From positions 279,119-343,118 of the forward strand of contig NW_026111294.1 in the NCBI RefSeq assembly GCF_024679095.1: a stretch of DNA of 64,000 nt, in the 5' to 3' direction. Shown here piece after piece: positions 1-11,259 of the stretch. This DNA comes from Eriocheir sinensis. Lineage: Eukaryota > Arthropoda > Malacostraca > Decapoda > Varunidae. Numbering within the stretch: the stretch's first letter is position 1; every line of letters begins with the position of its first letter. The notes beneath the pieces were generated by a model. That model did no database searches, was not told the DNA's origin, and was given only the letters and a program-made list of their open reading frames with translations. Made by a program: the position numbers and the translations under genes.

Positions 1-2487
1 CTGTGAGGGTTCTGACACTGTGAGGGTTCACACACTGTGAGGTTAAATGACACTGTGAGGGTTCACACACTGTGAGGTTAAATGACACTGTGAGGGTTCA
101 CACACTGTGAGGTTAAATGACACTGTGAGGGTTCAGACACTGTGAGGTTAAATGACACTGTGAGGGTTCACACACTGTGAGGTTAAATGACACTGTGAGG
201 GTTCACACACTGTGAGGTTAAATGACACTGTGAGGGTTCAGACACTTTGAGGTTAAATGACACTGTGAGGGTTCACACACTGTGAGGTTAAATGACACTG
301 TGAGGGTTCACACACTGTGAGGTTAAATGACACTGTGAGGGTTCACACACTGTGAGGTTAAATGACACTGTGAGGGTTCAGACACTTTGAGTTTGACAGA
401 CACCGAGGTTGACACACTGTGAAGTTGACTGACACTGTGAGGTTAAATGACACTGTGAGGGTTCAGACACTTTGAATTTGACAGACACCGAGGTTGACAC
501 ACTGTGAGGTTGAATGACACTGTGAGGGTTCAGACACTGTGAGTTTGACAGACACCGAGGTTGACACACTGTGAGGGTTCAGACACTGTGAGGGTTCAGA
601 CACTGTGAGGGTTCACACACTGTGAGGTTAAATGACACTGTGAGGGTTCAGACACTGTGAGGTTAAATGACACTGTGAGGGTTCAGACACTGTGAGTTTG
701 ACAGACACCGAGGTTGACACACCGTGAGGTTGAATGACACTCTGAGGTTGAATGACATTGTGAGGTTGACGGACACTATGAAGTCGAATGACATTGTGAT
801 GTTGACAGACACTGTGAGGTTGAATGACACTGTGAGGTTGACACGCTGTGAGGTTGAAACACTGTGAGTTTGCGAGACACTGTGATGTTGAAACACTGTG
901 AGGCTGACTGACACTGTGAGGTTGAATGACACTTTGAGGTTGACAGACATTATGAGGTTCATACACTGAGGTTGACTGACACTGAAACACTGTAAGATTG
1001 AATGGCTCTGTGATGTTAACAGACACTGTGAGAATGAAACAGAGGTTGAATGGCTCTGTGATGTTGACAGAAACTGAGGTTGACAGACATTGTGAGGTTG
1101 ACAATCTGAGGTTGACACTGTTAGGTTGAATGACACAGTGCGGTTGACAATGCGAGGTTGACATTTTAAGGTTGACAGATTTTGAGGTTGACAGACACTG
1201 TGAGGTTGATAGATACTGTGAGGTTGACAGACACTGTGAGGTTGATAGACACTGTGAAGTTGACACAGTCTGAGGTTGAGAGGCTGACAAACTGTGAGGT
1301 TGGATGACACTTTGTGGTTGAGAGACGCTGTGAGGTTGACACACTATGAAGTTGACAGACACTGTGAGGTTGACATACACTGGGAGATTGACAGACACTA
1401 TGAGGTTGACAGACACTGTGAGGTTGACAGACACTGTGAGGTTGAAAGACACTGTGAGGTTGACAGACACTGTGAAGTTGACAGACACTGTGAGGTTGAC
1501 AGACACTGTGAGGTTGACAGACACTGTGAGGTTGACAGACACTGTGAAGTTGACAGACACTGTGAGGTTGACAGACACTGTGAGGTTGACAGACACTGTG
1601 AAGTTGACAGACACTGTGAGGTTGACAGACACTGTGAGGTTGACACACTGTGAGGTTGACAGACACTGTGAGGTTGACAGACATTGTGAGGTTGACAGAC
1701 ACTGTGAGGCTGACACACTGTGAAGTTGACAGACACTGTGAGGTTGACAGACACTGTGAGGTTGACAGACACTGTGAGGTTGACAGACACTGTGAAGTTG
1801 ACAGACACTGTGAGGTTGACAGACACTGTGAGGTTGACACACTGTGAGGTTGACAGACATTGTGAGGTTGACAGACATTGTGAGGTTGACAGACACTGTG
1901 AGGCTGACACACTGTGAAGTTGACAGACACTGTGAGGTTGACAGACACTGTGAGGTTGACAGACACTGTGAGGTTGACACACTGTGAAGTTGACAGACAC
2001 TGTGAGGTTGACAGACACTGTGAGGTTGACAGACACTGTGAGGTTGACAGACACTGTGAGGTTGACACACTGTGAAGTTGACAGACACTGTGAGGTTGAC
2101 AGACACTGTGAGGTTGACAGACACTGTGAGGTTGACAGACACTGTGAAGTTGACAGACACTGTGAGGTTGACAGACACTGTGAGGTTGACACACTGTGAG
2201 GTTGACAGACATTGTGAGGTTGACAGACATTGTGAGGTTGACAGACACTGTGAGGCTGACACACTGTGAAGTTGACAGACACTGTGAGGTTGACAGACAC
2301 TGTGAGGTTGACAGACACTGTGAGGTTGACACACTGTGAAGTTGACAGACACTGTGAGGTTGACAGACACTGTGAGGTTGACATACACTGTGAGGTTGAC
2401 AGACACTGTGAGGTTGATAGACACTGTGAGGTTGACAGACACTGTGAGGTTGATAGACACTGTGAGGTTGACAGACACTGTGAGGTT
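1..2487. repeat. Degenerate 18-bp / 35-bp satellite array
   Basis: The whole stretch is built from variants of one motif containing GACACTGTGAGG. From 1 to about 1200 the period is mostly 35 bp (two diverged half-units); from about 1200 to 2487 it is a cleaner 18-bp unit, with occasional shorter units that drop one GACA step. Because 18 is a multiple of three, long open frames exist on both strands with six-residue periodicity, but these are a by-product of the repeat. The array runs off the left edge of the window. Confidence 0.95.
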
Positions 2488-2496
2488 GCCACAGCA

Positions 2497-2761
2497 CCTT
2501 ACAGATGTAATACCCTTCATGACACACCCACCACAGCACCTTACAGATGTAATACCCTTCATAACACACCCACCACAGCACCTTACAGATGTAATACCCT
2601 TCATAACACACCCACCACAGCACCTTACAGATGTAATACCCTTCATAACACACCCACCACAGCACCTTACAGATGTAATACCCTTCATGACACACCCACC
2701 ACAGCACCTTACAGATGTAATACCCTTCATAACACACCCACCACAGCACCTTACAGATGTA
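2497..2761. repeat. 42-bp minisatellite, left part (about 6.3 copies)
   Basis: Copies begin with CCTTACAGATGTAATACCCT at 2497, 2539, 2581, 2623, 2665, 2707 and 2749, exactly 42 bp apart. The last copy breaks off after GATGTA at 2761, where the Polinton-type terminal repeat starts. The same unit resumes at 9438, so this is one array split by an insertion. Confidence 0.95.
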
Positions 2762-2937
2762 AGTAGTAACAAATGTACGGAAGTGGGGGTAATTTGGAAG
2801 TGGGGGGGACTGGAAGTGGGGGTTGGGGGGGTCAGCGGTCAGCGGGGGGGTGACGGGAGTGGGGGTAAGTTGCGGGGGTTACGGAAGAGGGGTATCTAGA
2901 CCCCCTAACCCCCCCCCTCCCCCCCTCTCGGACTAGC
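2762..2937 (+). repeat. Left terminal inverted repeat of the Polinton-type element
   Basis: G-rich on this strand. Matches the reverse complement of 9222-9437 with small indels in G/C runs, through the shared block CTCTCGGACTAGCG. The outermost 40 bases are nearly identical in both arms. Confidence 0.85.
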
Positions 2938-3119
2938 GCACATTTCGCGAGTCTTTTTTTTTCTTTTTTTTATATGAGCCAGATCGAAACATAGACGCGT
3001 TTTGTCTACATGTTTCCACAAATCGAATAAATTTTAAGACAATTATTGTTTTTTTCATTCATTTTTTGATAAAGGACATATAAACAAGTCAAACAAACTC
3101 AATGTTTATTGGAATTTGG
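2938..3119. other. Short AT-rich gap downstream of the polymerase relic
   Basis: T-rich stretches and no recognisable gene. It lies just beyond the 3' end of the minus-strand polymerase relic and would be its 3' untranslated region; AATAAA-like signals on the minus strand are not distinctive in this AT-rich context. Confidence 0.5.
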
Positions 3120-5394
3120 TCAAATTATGATTACAGCTTCCTTCTCTTCCTCCTCCTCCTCTACCCCTGTAGAATTATCGGGATGACCGTAAGGTCGTAA
3201 CTCCAAGGTGCTAAAGCAGTGTCTTTTGTCCTGAACTACAGATATCCCTCTCTTGGGATATTTTACTGTACTCATTCGTCCATTACGCACTGTGAATCCC
3301 TGATAGCCAAAGGTAAATGTTTGCTTCTGGAATAGGACGTCTTTGTATCGCTGATGAGCAATTTTTTTTTTTTTCTTTATGAGCTTTGGAACGCTCTTAG
3401 CTGAACTCAACCGGTCACTGTCTGCCATGGGGATGGAGTAGCACTTTGTTCTTACACCTACAAATTCTGAGATGGTTCTTTCCCTCACTTCAGACTTGAG
3501 AAATCCGAGCTTGCCTTTGTTGTCTGTGTTGTACAAGGAATGTGAGGAGCTAAAGTTACTTGTGTCTATATAGCTTTTAAAGGGTTCCTGCGAGTACTCT
3601 GTTAATAGATCAGGAGTTTCAGTTTCTGTTATTAAGGAATCAGTGTCACAATACACTAGTTTCGCCCGATCCCCGTAATGAGCCTTCATGATACTGTAAA
3701 AGAAATCATATAGTCGCAGCTTGGACAGCTTTAGGACGTAGTAGCCAATGTAGTTTGGATGATTCGCCTGTGAATATTTCTTATGGCGAACTACAACTAC
3801 ATGACCATCATTGAGGGGTACAACGCGTTTAAAGTAAGGACTTCGGGCCAGCTTCAAAAACTTTTCGCGGTTGGTGACAATATCTATGTCTTCACTATAT
3901 TTGGCCGCGTTCATCAGGTATCGACCAAAAATGCTGTTTGAAATACACTTGATTGCAGTTTTCTTGATAGGGCAAGTAGCACTTTTGCGGGCTTCTATGT
4001 TATCCTGAATGAAGTCCGCAAGAAAGTGCTTTGCTTAAACATATAAATAGCATGCACTTTTAACAACCCGGCCTAGTTGAATAGCAGTTTAAGGAGGGAC
4101 AGAGCAAACAGTATTTTCTCCTGAGCAACATGTGTTCCAATCTGTTTTATGTTCTTACACGGTACTGGACGGTTTTCTTCTTCATACCATTCGTGTGCGG
4201 CTGACGATATATCTCTATTGATGATATTGTGTCTTCTGATGGTCAGTGGGAGGTCATCCGTTTTCTCAATGACTTCACGTGAGACAGCCTCAGTATTGCA
4301 CAGAATGAGGTATCCAAAATCGCCATCGGTTGCTTGATTGACCTAGCCCCCCTCCCGCTCAAAAACCAGTGCATTTCTGTCTCATCTAGTTTTCTCATAT
4401 CTCCACATGGTAACTTCTCTTGTATTACAGTGGGATAAAGACTGTTGAAGTCAAGATATGAAAGGAAAGTGTTTCTATCATGTTTTGGATTAAACTGAGG
4501 GTTCGTGTAGATGTTATTGGTGCGTACAAAACGACGCACAACACTTGTGTAGCCCCCACGCACATTTGTTTGAATGCAATGATATATGTGTGGGCTACTA
4601 AGCATCTCTAATTCCTGCTGTGTTTTTAACAAAAAGAGTCATAGGCAAATCCTGGCAGGCTAACATAATTTACAATATCCAACCTCCACTGTGTTTTCAA
4701 AATACCTCTCCCCTCTAGGAAGACATCACATAGAAGGCCAACATCCACTTTTACATAAAGCAACAAATAGTCCATCAGGCTCTGACATCCAGCTACTTTC
4801 CAAACATTCTGAGCATGTTTATAATCACTTTCGGAAAGTTCTGCTTCTTGAAGCGAATTGAAAAAATCTTCGCGGGATGGAAGACGTGTCTCAGAAAGTC
4901 GTTCCATCGAGTCCATATAGTCATAACAAAAAACCTGCTTTCCTTGATCAATAATGGTAACGCAGGTGCTGGCACATCTTTCAACATCTGTTGTGTGCAC
5001 ATGGGCTCGTTCCCAGTGCTGATGAATTGGTTCGCTAAAGCCGCGAGTGAACCAGACATAAAGACATACGTGTCAATAAATCTCAAGTCATTTATGATGA
5101 CTTCATGGTATTTCTGAACTGAATGTTTTGGTCTTAGTTTGATTTTCAAAGCCAGGTAGCGTTAATTCACGCGGGATTAACGTCCTGTCGTAATCCGCAT
5201 AATGTGCAATGAGAGTACGCTGCAATTTGTGATTTTTTTCATTTGAAGGTTGCATCTATTACAATAAGCTTCAATGTAATTGTTTCCTGATTTTTCATGG
5301 TCATGATGTTTTACTCCTTTACCTTTTAAAACCCGTATTTACAGAGAAGACAGTGAGTTTGTTCATTGTGACGTGCCGTATCTTCATCGGTCAT
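3120..5394 (-). pseudogene. Protein-primed type family B DNA polymerase (pPolB) relic
   Basis: Reading from 5394 down to 3120, the frame changes several times but family motifs follow in the right order. At about 5394-5220 comes a Cys-x2-Cys (CLLCKYGF) followed by HHDHEKSGNNY and YCNRC, a zinc-binding His-Cys nuclease-like module often fused ahead of such polymerases. About 5149-4640 holds the exonuclease/TPR region, with DLRFIDTYVFMSGSLAALAN and a YVKVDV (Exo III-like) segment. At about 4500-4430 is the palm motif LDFNSLYPTVI; at about 3950-3915 the NSIFGRYL motif preceded by a lysine; at 3660-3640 the catalytic YCDTDSL. The C-terminus is open to 3120. Breaks between the segments (around 5330, 5160, 4630 and 4240-4040) make it non-functional as read. 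The enzyme would copy the linear element from a protein primer. It could equally derive from a related adintovirus-like relative; the terminal repeats favour a Polinton. Confidence 0.85.
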
Positions 5395-5464
5395 ATTGAC
5401 TTTATTGTAGCCTTTAGAAAATTTTAGCTTCTTCCAGGAGTGTGGGTTCAGCTAATGTAAGTTC

Positions 5465-5725
5465 GTTCTATATACAAAACAGTGCGAAGGAGGGAAGAAA
5501 ATATTTTGGATTTGTTGTTAACTAATAAAGAGGACATAATAAGCAACATTGAGGTTGGGGGTTCATTAGGTAACAGTGATCATAAGGAAATTAAATTTAA
5601 TATTAAATGGGAGGATAGAGTCAGCAGAAACAAGACTTAATACCTGACTTCAGGAAGGCGGGCTTCGATGGTTTAAGAAAGTAACTGCAAAGGCTTAAGA
5701 GAGTAAGATCAGAAGTAGCTGAGAG
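5465..5725 (+). mobile_element. Non-LTR retrotransposon fragment (end of endonuclease domain)
   Basis: The plus-strand frame reads NILDLLLTNKEDIISNIEVG and then GGSLGNSDHKEIKF, the conserved end of the APE-type endonuclease of CR1/Jockey-like LINEs (the SDH motif includes a catalytic histidine). It is followed by PDFRKAGFDGLRK and a stop. No reverse transcriptase follows, so this is a short relic nested in the Polinton-type element. Confidence 0.75.
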
Positions 5726-6210
5726 CTTAAACCATAGGGTTCGTTATGTTGGGAGTATAGAACGTGTAAGAGTTCCTTTTTCCTGGAGTTCACCATTGGA
5801 ATACGCGTTCATCTGGGAGGCTCTCCAACAATGTTTGAGCGAAACTGTAGGGATTCAGGAGTATTTAAACCCTAATCAACAAGAAGATATCCATAAGGAC
5901 GTGAATATACGGCATATTTATATATATCTACAAACTGGTTTGCCTTCTCTTTTCCGAATATTTGTCTGCCCAGACAGTGAATTTGAGATAAATCTGACTT
6001 ATTTAACCCTCTCGCGCACGATGACGCATTTCATGTCATCAAGGGTAAAAGGTTCTGGCGGACGATGACGCGAAACGCGCCATAAAAGTAAATAAAAAAT
6101 TATTAAAAATTAAGTTTTCGATGAAAGTGCGTCAAATTTGCAGTTGTTGGGATAAGTTTCTTAATAGTAACATATGGCAATCTTTCTAAGGAACGTAGAT
6201 GAGGAGCTCT
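5726..6210. other. No gene seen
   Basis: AT-rich sequence inside the Polinton-type element with only short open frames. The segment around 6000-6070 contains GATGACGCATTTCATGTCAT and a diverged echo of it (GACGATGACGCGAAACGC), a minor repeat. Confidence 0.5.
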
Positions 6211-6418
6211 GAGCGATTTTTATTTGTTAGGATACTCTGACGAGAGAATAACATTCAGTTTTCTCGGTGTAACTCGGGAACTAATAGACGCATGAGGAAT
6301 TTGAAGATACCATAAGAATCCTCACTAAATTCCGCTTCGGAGCATATATTCGGCTAAAAAAGTTGGCCCACAAAATTTTGAGCAAGCAGCAGATTTCTCA
6401 AGAATCAGAGGGGAATGG

Positions 6419-6471
<53 letters not shown>

Positions 6472-6830
6472 TCCCTTTTTCACGGAAAAAAGTAAACTCG
6501 ATGCGGCAACGTCTAAGGTCATATGACACCGAAGAGCAGGCAGAAAATATAAAGAAATGCAAGTTGAGAAAAGAAATAAGACGAAATAAGTTAAGAAATG
6601 AAATATAAGACATTAATTAATGAGTGATTTTTATTTGTTATGCTACTCTGACGAGAGAAAAAAAAATCAGTTTTCTCGGTGTAACTCGGGAACTAATAGA
6701 CGTATGAGGAATTTGAAGATACCATAAGAATCCTCACTAAATTCCGCTTCGGAGCATATAATCGGCTAAAAAAGATGGCCCACAAAATTTCGAGCTAGCC
6801 GCAGATTTCTCAAGAATCGGAGGGGAATGG

Positions 6831-6883
<53 letters not shown>

Positions 6884-7629
6884 TACGATCCCTTTTCACG
6901 GAAAAGGTAAACTCGATGCGGCAACGTCTAAGGTCATATGACACCGAAGAGCAGGCAGAAAATATAAAGAAATGCAAGTTGAGAAAAGAAATAAGAAGAA
7001 ATAAGTTAAGAAATGAAATATAAGACATTAATTAATGAGTGATTTTTATTTGTTATGCTACTCTGACGAGAAAAAAAAAATCAGTTTTCTCGGTGTAACT
7101 CGGGAACTAATAGACGTATGAGGAATTTGAAGATACCATAAGAATCCTCACTAAATTCCGCTTCGGAGCATATAATCGACTAAAAAAGATGGCCCACAAA
7201 ATTTCGAGCTAGCCGCAGATTACTCAAGAATCGGAGGGGAATGGAACACACACACACACACACACACATGATCCCTTTTTCACGGAAAAAGGTAAACTCG
7301 ATGCGGCAACGTCTAAGGTCATATGACACCGAAGAGCAGGCAGAAAATATAAAGAAATGCAAGTTGAGAAAAGAAATAAGAAGAAATATGTTAAGAAATG
7401 AGATATAAGACATTAATTAATGAGTGATTTTTATTTGTTAAGCTACTCTGACGAGAGAAAAAAAATTCAGTTTTCTCGGTGTAACTCGGGAACTAATAGA
7501 CGTATGAGGAATTTGAAGATACCATAAGAATCCTCACTAAATTCCGCTTCGGAGCATATAATCGGCTAAAAAAGATGGCCCACAAAATTTCGAGCTAGCC
7601 GCAGATTTCTCAAGAATCGGAGGGAATGG

Positions 7630-7673
<44 letters not shown>

Positions 7674-8332
7674 ATCCCTTTTTCACGGAAAATGGTAAAT
7701 TCGATGCGGCAACGCCTAAGGTCATATGACATCGAAGTTAAGAAATGAGATATAAGACATTAATTAATGCAAAATCTGAAAAAAAAAATACTTGGTGCTG
7801 CAGTGTTTAGGGTTAGATGGCACCAAATAACCGGAGTAAAAAAAATATATATAAGTTGAGGAAAGAAATAAGAAGAAACAAGTTGAGAAATGAGAAATAA
7901 GAAGATAATGATACAATACATCCAGCAAAAACTTAAATAATTTATCGAGTCTTACGTTCAATGGCGATTTTTTATTTTATTTTCGGACTTGCATTAGAGA
8001 GTAAATTCATATTTCAGCCTGGTCATTAACCTAATGTCCTTAACCTTTTCCGTGATTACAATCTCGTGGTCATTCGAGGGTCAAAGAAAGATCTTATCTT
8101 AACCCTTCAAGTATCCCTTCTCCCGTCACCCCCTCCCTGCTGGGCACCCCTACCGAGAGAAAAAAAAATCAGTTTTCTCGGTGTAACTCGGGAACTAATA
8201 GACGTATGAGGAATTTGAAGATACCATAAGAATCCTCACTAAATTCCGCTTCGGAGCATATAATCGGCTAAAAAAGATGGCCCACAAAATTTCGAGCTAG
8301 CCGCAGATTTCTCAAGAATCGGAGGGGAATGG

Positions 8333-8396
<64 letters not shown>

Positions 8397-8935
8397 ATCC
8401 CTTTTTCACGGAAAAAGGTAAATTCGATGCGGCAACGCCTAAGGTCATATGACATCGAAGAGCATGCAGAAAATATAAAGAAATGCAAGTTGAGAAAAGA
8501 AATAATAAGAAAGAAGTTAAGAAATGAGATATAAGACATTAATTAATGCAAAATCAGAAAAAAAAGACTTGGTGCTGCAGTGTTTAGGGATAGATGGCAC
8601 CAAATAACCGGAGTAAAAAAAAAATATATATAAGTTGAGGAAAGAAATAAGAAGAAACAAGTTGAGAAATGAGAAATAAGAAGATAATGATACAATACAT
8701 CCAGCAAAAACTTAAATAATTTATCGAGTCTTACGTTCAATGGCGATTTTTTATTTTATTTTCGGACTTGCATTAGAGAGTAAATTCATATTTCAGCCTG
8801 GTCATTAACCTAATGTCCTTAACCTTTTCCGTGATTATAATCTCGTGGTCATTCGAGGGTCAAAGAAAGATCTTATCTTAACCCTTCAAGTATCCTTTCT
8901 CGTCACCCCCCCTCCCTCCTGCTGGGCACCCCTAC
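6211..8935. repeat. Five copies of a roughly 400-bp direct repeat, each carrying a CA microsatellite
   Basis: Units start near 6211, 6622, 7036, 7421 and 8155. Each contains the blocks GTGTAACTCGGGAACTAATA, TTCCGCTTCGGAGCATATA and GATGGCCCACAAAATTT, then a CA tract and a shared tail (GATCCCTTTTTCACGGAAAA). CA tracts lie near 6421-6469, 6833-6882, 7246-7268, 7632-7671 and 8335-8393. The last two units each carry an extra, nearly identical tail of about 390 bp (7745-8150 and 8525-8935), so a larger unit was also duplicated. Divergence between copies is low. Confidence 0.9.
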
Positions 8936-8959
8936 GCCCGTCACCTTCTCGCTTCCGTA

Positions 8960-9168
8960 CGCTAGTCCGAGTGGGGGGTGAGGGGAGGATGAGGGGGGTG
9001 AAAAGGTAAAGAGATGGTGTGGAGGGGGGTGGGGGTTAGGAGGGGGTCCAGATACCCTCTTCCGTAACCCCTGCAAATTACCCCCACTCCTGTAACCCCC
9101 TGCTCACCCCCAACCCCCACTTCCAGTCCCCCACTTCCAGTCCCCCACTTCCGTACATTTGTTACTAC
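8960..9168 (-). repeat. Extra internal copy of the right terminal inverted repeat
   Basis: This stretch repeats the right terminal repeat almost in full, ending CGTACATTTGTTACTAC before a GTCACCCC junction. It is followed by a short spacer that repeats the CTTCCGTACGCTAGTCCGAG block and then by the outer copy at 9222-9437. The element therefore ends with two tandem terminal repeats. Confidence 0.85.
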
Positions 9169-9221
9169 GTCACCCCCCTCCCTCCCTGCTGGGCACCCCT
9201 ACTCCTGTCACCTTCTCGCTT

Positions 9222-9437
9222 CCGTACGCTAGTCCGAGAGGGGGTGAGGGGGTAAAGAGATGGGTGTGTGTGCGGGGGGGGGAGGGGGAGGGGGTTAGGG
9301 GGTCTAGATACCCTCTTCCGTAACCCCCCCGCAAATTACCCCCACTCCCGTAACCCCCTGCTGACCGCTGACCCCCCAACCCCACTTCCAGTCCCCCACT
9401 TCCAAATTACCCCCACTTCCGTACATTTGTTACTACT
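9222..9437 (-). repeat. Right terminal inverted repeat of the Polinton-type element
   Basis: Inverted match to 2762-2937, ending exactly at ...GTTACTACT before the GATGTA target duplication. Confidence 0.85.
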
Positions 9438-9825
9438 GATGTAATACCCTTCATAACACACCCACCACAGCACCTTACAGATGTAATACCCTTCATAACA
9501 CACCCACCACAGCACCTTACAGATGTAATACCCTTCATAACACACCCACCACAGCACCTTACAGATGTAATACCCTTCATAACACACCCACCACAGCACC
9601 TTACAGATGTAATACCCTTCATGACACACCCACCACAGCACCTTACAGATGTAATACCCTTCATGACACCCACCACAGCACCTTACAGATGTAATACCCT
9701 TCATGACACCCACCACAGCACCTTACATAATTAATATCCTTCAGGAGACCCACCACAGCACCTTACATAATTAATATCCTTCAGGAGACCCACCACAGCA
9801 CCTTACAGATGCATATTTATTTTGG
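9438..9825. repeat. 42-bp minisatellite, right part (about 9 copies)
   Basis: Same unit and strand as 2497-2761. It starts with the duplicated GATGTA and continues with 42-bp copies, then 40-bp variants, then a diverged pair in which the GATGTAATACCC block is replaced by TAATTAATATCC. Confidence 0.95.
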
Positions 9826-10410
9826 TGGTTCCAGCAGGGCCACCAGATGGCAGGTACAGTTCAGTGAAGAACCCAATTGCTTCTTTGGCTCTGCCAGCAC
9901 AAACTAGCATGCCAAAGGAAAGTAGAACGGTTGACTTGCGTGGCGTGAACTCCTGAGGAATGAAGAAGGCACACGGGAAGGGAAGAGGAGAAAAAGACAT
10001 GAAGAAAGGAAGAGATGAATGTGAAGTGATGTGATGACTGACATGACAGGAGGAGACTGGATGCTGCTGCTGCTGGCTACTTCAATACATCTCAAAACTC
10101 TCTATATCATACACTCCCCAATACTTATGCAGCACACACGCACCGACATGCATACAACACCTCTCTTCAATACATCTCAACGCGTCCTGCTGGGAGATCT
10201 CTGAACCATTACATTCATTTATACTCAGTAGTGGTGTATTCCAGGGAACATTTCAGGCATTGCATCTTATTCTTGTAAGTTTTGGCGGCTGTTCAGCCCA
10301 TGGCAACGTTGCTGTACGGTTTTAAGTGTCTCCCTGTCTCCCTGCGTCCTGCTCCGATGACCCAGCCCATTAGTTGTACAAACGAATTTTATTTATAACA
10401 ATTTAAGGAA
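9826..10410. other. No gene seen
   Basis: Unique-looking sequence with no supported coding frame. Two copies of CTTCAATACATCTCAA (about 10079 and 10165) sit near each other. Confidence 0.5.
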
Positions 10411-10670
10411 TTAATTATTTTTGGAGATTTCAACTTGCCTCTAATTGCCTGGCGTCAAGGAAGGCCCCCGTCAGTACAATGCCCTCCACTCCACCAGCCA
10501 TTCATGCACTGCTTCATGTCTCCTGGTCTGCACCAGTGGGCGTCTGACCCAGCTTTTGTCACATCTGGCAACATATTAGACTTAATTCTGACTTCGGATG
10601 GTTGGAGACGTGGATGTACCGGGTAATTTTCCCAACTGTGGTCACTCCCCATTGATTTTTCAGTAGGTAC
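10411..10670 (+). mobile_element. LINE endonuclease-domain fragment
   Basis: The plus frame contains IIFGDFNLPLIAWRQG, the conserved GDFN(L)P block of APE-type LINE endonucleases, then SGNILDLILTSDG, and after a frame change FPNCGHSP. These match in order the GDFNLPSISW...NTLDLFLT...FPNCDH blocks of the longer LINE at 16.4-17.1 kb, so it is a diverged relative. It is truncated at both ends. Confidence 0.8.
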
Positions 10671-10939
10671 TGTTTCCAAGCGGGTACGTAGCAAAGGTAC
10701 CTCCAGTCCTGTGACTAAGTATGCCTGGCACAGGGTGAACACAAGACAACAGACTCTCACCAGCATGATACTGACTGGCACTTTGAGTTTTCCAGTATGT
10801 CTGTTGATGCCGTGTTCTTGAGGCTTATAGAGCAATTGTGTCCCATCGGGTCTACGTTCCTATCACTGCGGCTCTAATTGTGTCTCCCTGTCCTCTGTCA
10901 CCACTGTGTCCACTCTGGGGTGTCTTATTCATCGAGGGA

Positions 10940-11245
10940 TTCGTGAATCAACAAACACATCTCCGGCTAATGACGTGAGATTATCCAATATAACGCAATT
11001 AAGATTATCCATTATGACGTAATATTACCCATGGAGGCTTTCATTCATGTATCAGCAAACACGTCTCCGGAGGCTGTGACGTAATATTATCCATTATGAC
11101 GTAATATTATCCATGTGGGTGTTCATGTATCAGCAAACACGTCTCCGGAGGCTGTGACGTAATATTATCCATTATGACGTAATATTATTCATGTGGGTGT
11201 TCATTTATGTATCAGCAAACACGTCTCCGGAGGCTGTGATGCAAG
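10940..11245. repeat. About four copies of an 80-bp tandem repeat
   Basis: ATCAGCAAACACGTCTCCGG recurs at about 11051, 11129 and 11211, with a diverged first copy at about 10948. TGACGTAATATTATCCAT blocks lie between them. The AT-rich blocks contain TGACGTAA, a CRE-like string, but only as part of the repeat. Confidence 0.85.
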
Positions 11246-11259
11246 ATTTAAAGTTCGCG

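Larger units (their letters stand above)
2762..9437. mobile_element. Decayed Polinton/Maverick-type DNA transposon
   Basis: The element is 6,676 bp. It begins AGTAGTAACAAATGTACGGA and ends with the reverse complement of that sequence, giving terminal inverted repeats of roughly 176 bp (left) and 216 bp (right). GATGTA precedes it (2756-2761) and follows it (9438-9443). A 5'-AG terminus, long inverted repeats and a 6-bp target duplication are family hallmarks of Polintons/Mavericks, and the interior carries a protein-primed type DNA polymerase B relic on the minus strand. I see no integrase, packaging ATPase, protease or capsid gene, and the length is less than half that of usual full elements (15-20 kb), so it is internally deleted and non-autonomous. 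A LINE fragment and a family of CA-bearing repeats occupy the rest. Confidence 0.85.

Noticed and set aside
1..2487. Possible CRISPR-like array (regular direct repeats)
   Set aside because: Repeats are contiguous without unique spacers, and the window is eukaryotic.
628..2772. A 714-codon minus-strand open frame and other long frames with six-residue periodicity
   Set aside because: They follow from an 18-bp tandem repeat and a 42-bp repeat, whose unit lengths are multiples of three and lack stops. No conserved domain or splice context.
6325..8539. Poly-Val-Cys and poly-Thr-His open frames
   Set aside because: Translations of CA/GT microsatellites.
3120..9437. An intact endogenous virus
   Set aside because: Only a broken polymerase remains; no capsid, packaging or protease genes are found, and the ends fit a transposon.
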